Positions 5,008 to 5,116 of a DNA stretch of 5,116 bases are shown one piece after another. The notes under the pieces were generated by a model. The model did no database searches. It was not told the DNA's origin and worked only from the letters and a program-made list of their open reading frames with translations. Every line of letters begins with the position of its first letter. Position 1 is the stretch's first letter. This stretch comes from JALZHR01 sp036389695. Lineage in GTDB: Bacteria; Acidobacteriota; Blastocatellia; Pyrinomonadales; Pyrinomonadaceae. The stretch is taken from NCBI GenBank assembly GCA_036389695.1, contig DASVWG010000262.1, positions 1 to 5,116 of the forward strand, read 5' to 3'. The translations under genes were made by a program, and so were the position numbers.

Positions 5008-5116
5008 TTAATTCGTCAAATTTCGACGCCAAATCTCAGCCGGTGCGCTTTCGCGGCGCATTGACAACAACAAAGACAGGTTATCGTTTTTTCCGGCTGA
5101 AAATTTCTCATATTTG
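5008..5116 (-). CDS. C-terminal end of an unrecognised gene (5' part off right edge)
   Basis: An open minus frame enters from the right edge and ends with TAA at 5008, giving 35 residues that finish with SMRRESAPAEIWRRNLTN. It is polar and basic with no recognisable motif. Its stop lies about 13 bp before the strong terminator at 4943-4995, the expected distance for the last gene of a transcript, which is the main support. Codon choice resembles that of the other genes here. A short competing minus frame with an ATG at 5111, and an ATG-less plus frame, also cross this stretch. Confidence 0.45.
   Translation of the reverse strand, partial: KYEKFSAGKNDNLSLLLSMRRESAPAEIWRRNLTN

Noticed and set aside
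5043..5116. GTG-started plus frame at the right edge
   Set aside because: It lacks a ribosome site and a motif, and the minus frame ending at 5008 fits the terminator placement better.

Overview
The window is one sulfur-assimilation locus, with every convincing gene on the minus strand, so it reads from right to left. Base composition is moderate, with AT-rich intergenic stretches. The locus is bacterial. The CGCAAAG-type intergenic repeat and the mix of genes would suit a soil lineage such as Acidobacteriota, but no rRNA or other marker fixes the taxon, so this is a guess.

Layout in transcription order: (1) 5116-5008, the C-terminal 35 codons of an unrecognised gene, closed by a strong bidirectional terminator (4943-4995). 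(2) A large imperfect inverted repeat built from CGCAAAG words (4831-4921), lying directly before cysM. (3) 4812-3847, a CysM-type PLP cysteine synthase. (4) 3846-3209, a regulatory stretch. It holds a 24-bp-period direct repeat carrying two TTGACA boxes, a possible 40-residue single-helix membrane peptide (3652-3530), and a second promoter. After that come an RNA element resembling a SAM-II riboswitch (about 3277-3336) and a 17-bp intrinsic terminator hairpin just 5' of a Shine-Dalgarno. (5) 3208-1981, a Cys/Met-metabolism PLP enzyme (cystathionine gamma-synthase/lyase or homoserine-ester sulfhydrylase family), whose frame is broken near 2190. (6) 1865-1440, a JAMM/MPN+ metalloprotease of the Mec/QbsD/HcyD kind. 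(7) 1433-1 (running off the left edge), a three-domain fusion: CysO-like ubiquitin-fold sulfur carrier, MoeB/MoeZ E1-like adenylyltransferase, and rhodanese.

Together these match the protein-thiocarboxylate route of cysteine synthesis known from Mycobacterium tuberculosis (CysO, MoeZ, CysM, Mec). In that route the E1-like enzyme adenylates and sulfurates the CysO C-terminal Gly-Gly. CysM then transfers the sulfur to an activated serine to give CysO-Cys, and the JAMM protease releases cysteine. Two things stand out here. The carrier is fused in front of its own activating enzyme, so its Gly-Gly is internal (residues 90-91) and must either be cut free or work in an unusual way. The locus also includes a methionine-branch PLP enzyme under an apparent SAM-sensing leader, which ties the carrier system to homocysteine/methionine control. 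The nearby JAMM protease is the obvious candidate for processing the fusion; this is inference.
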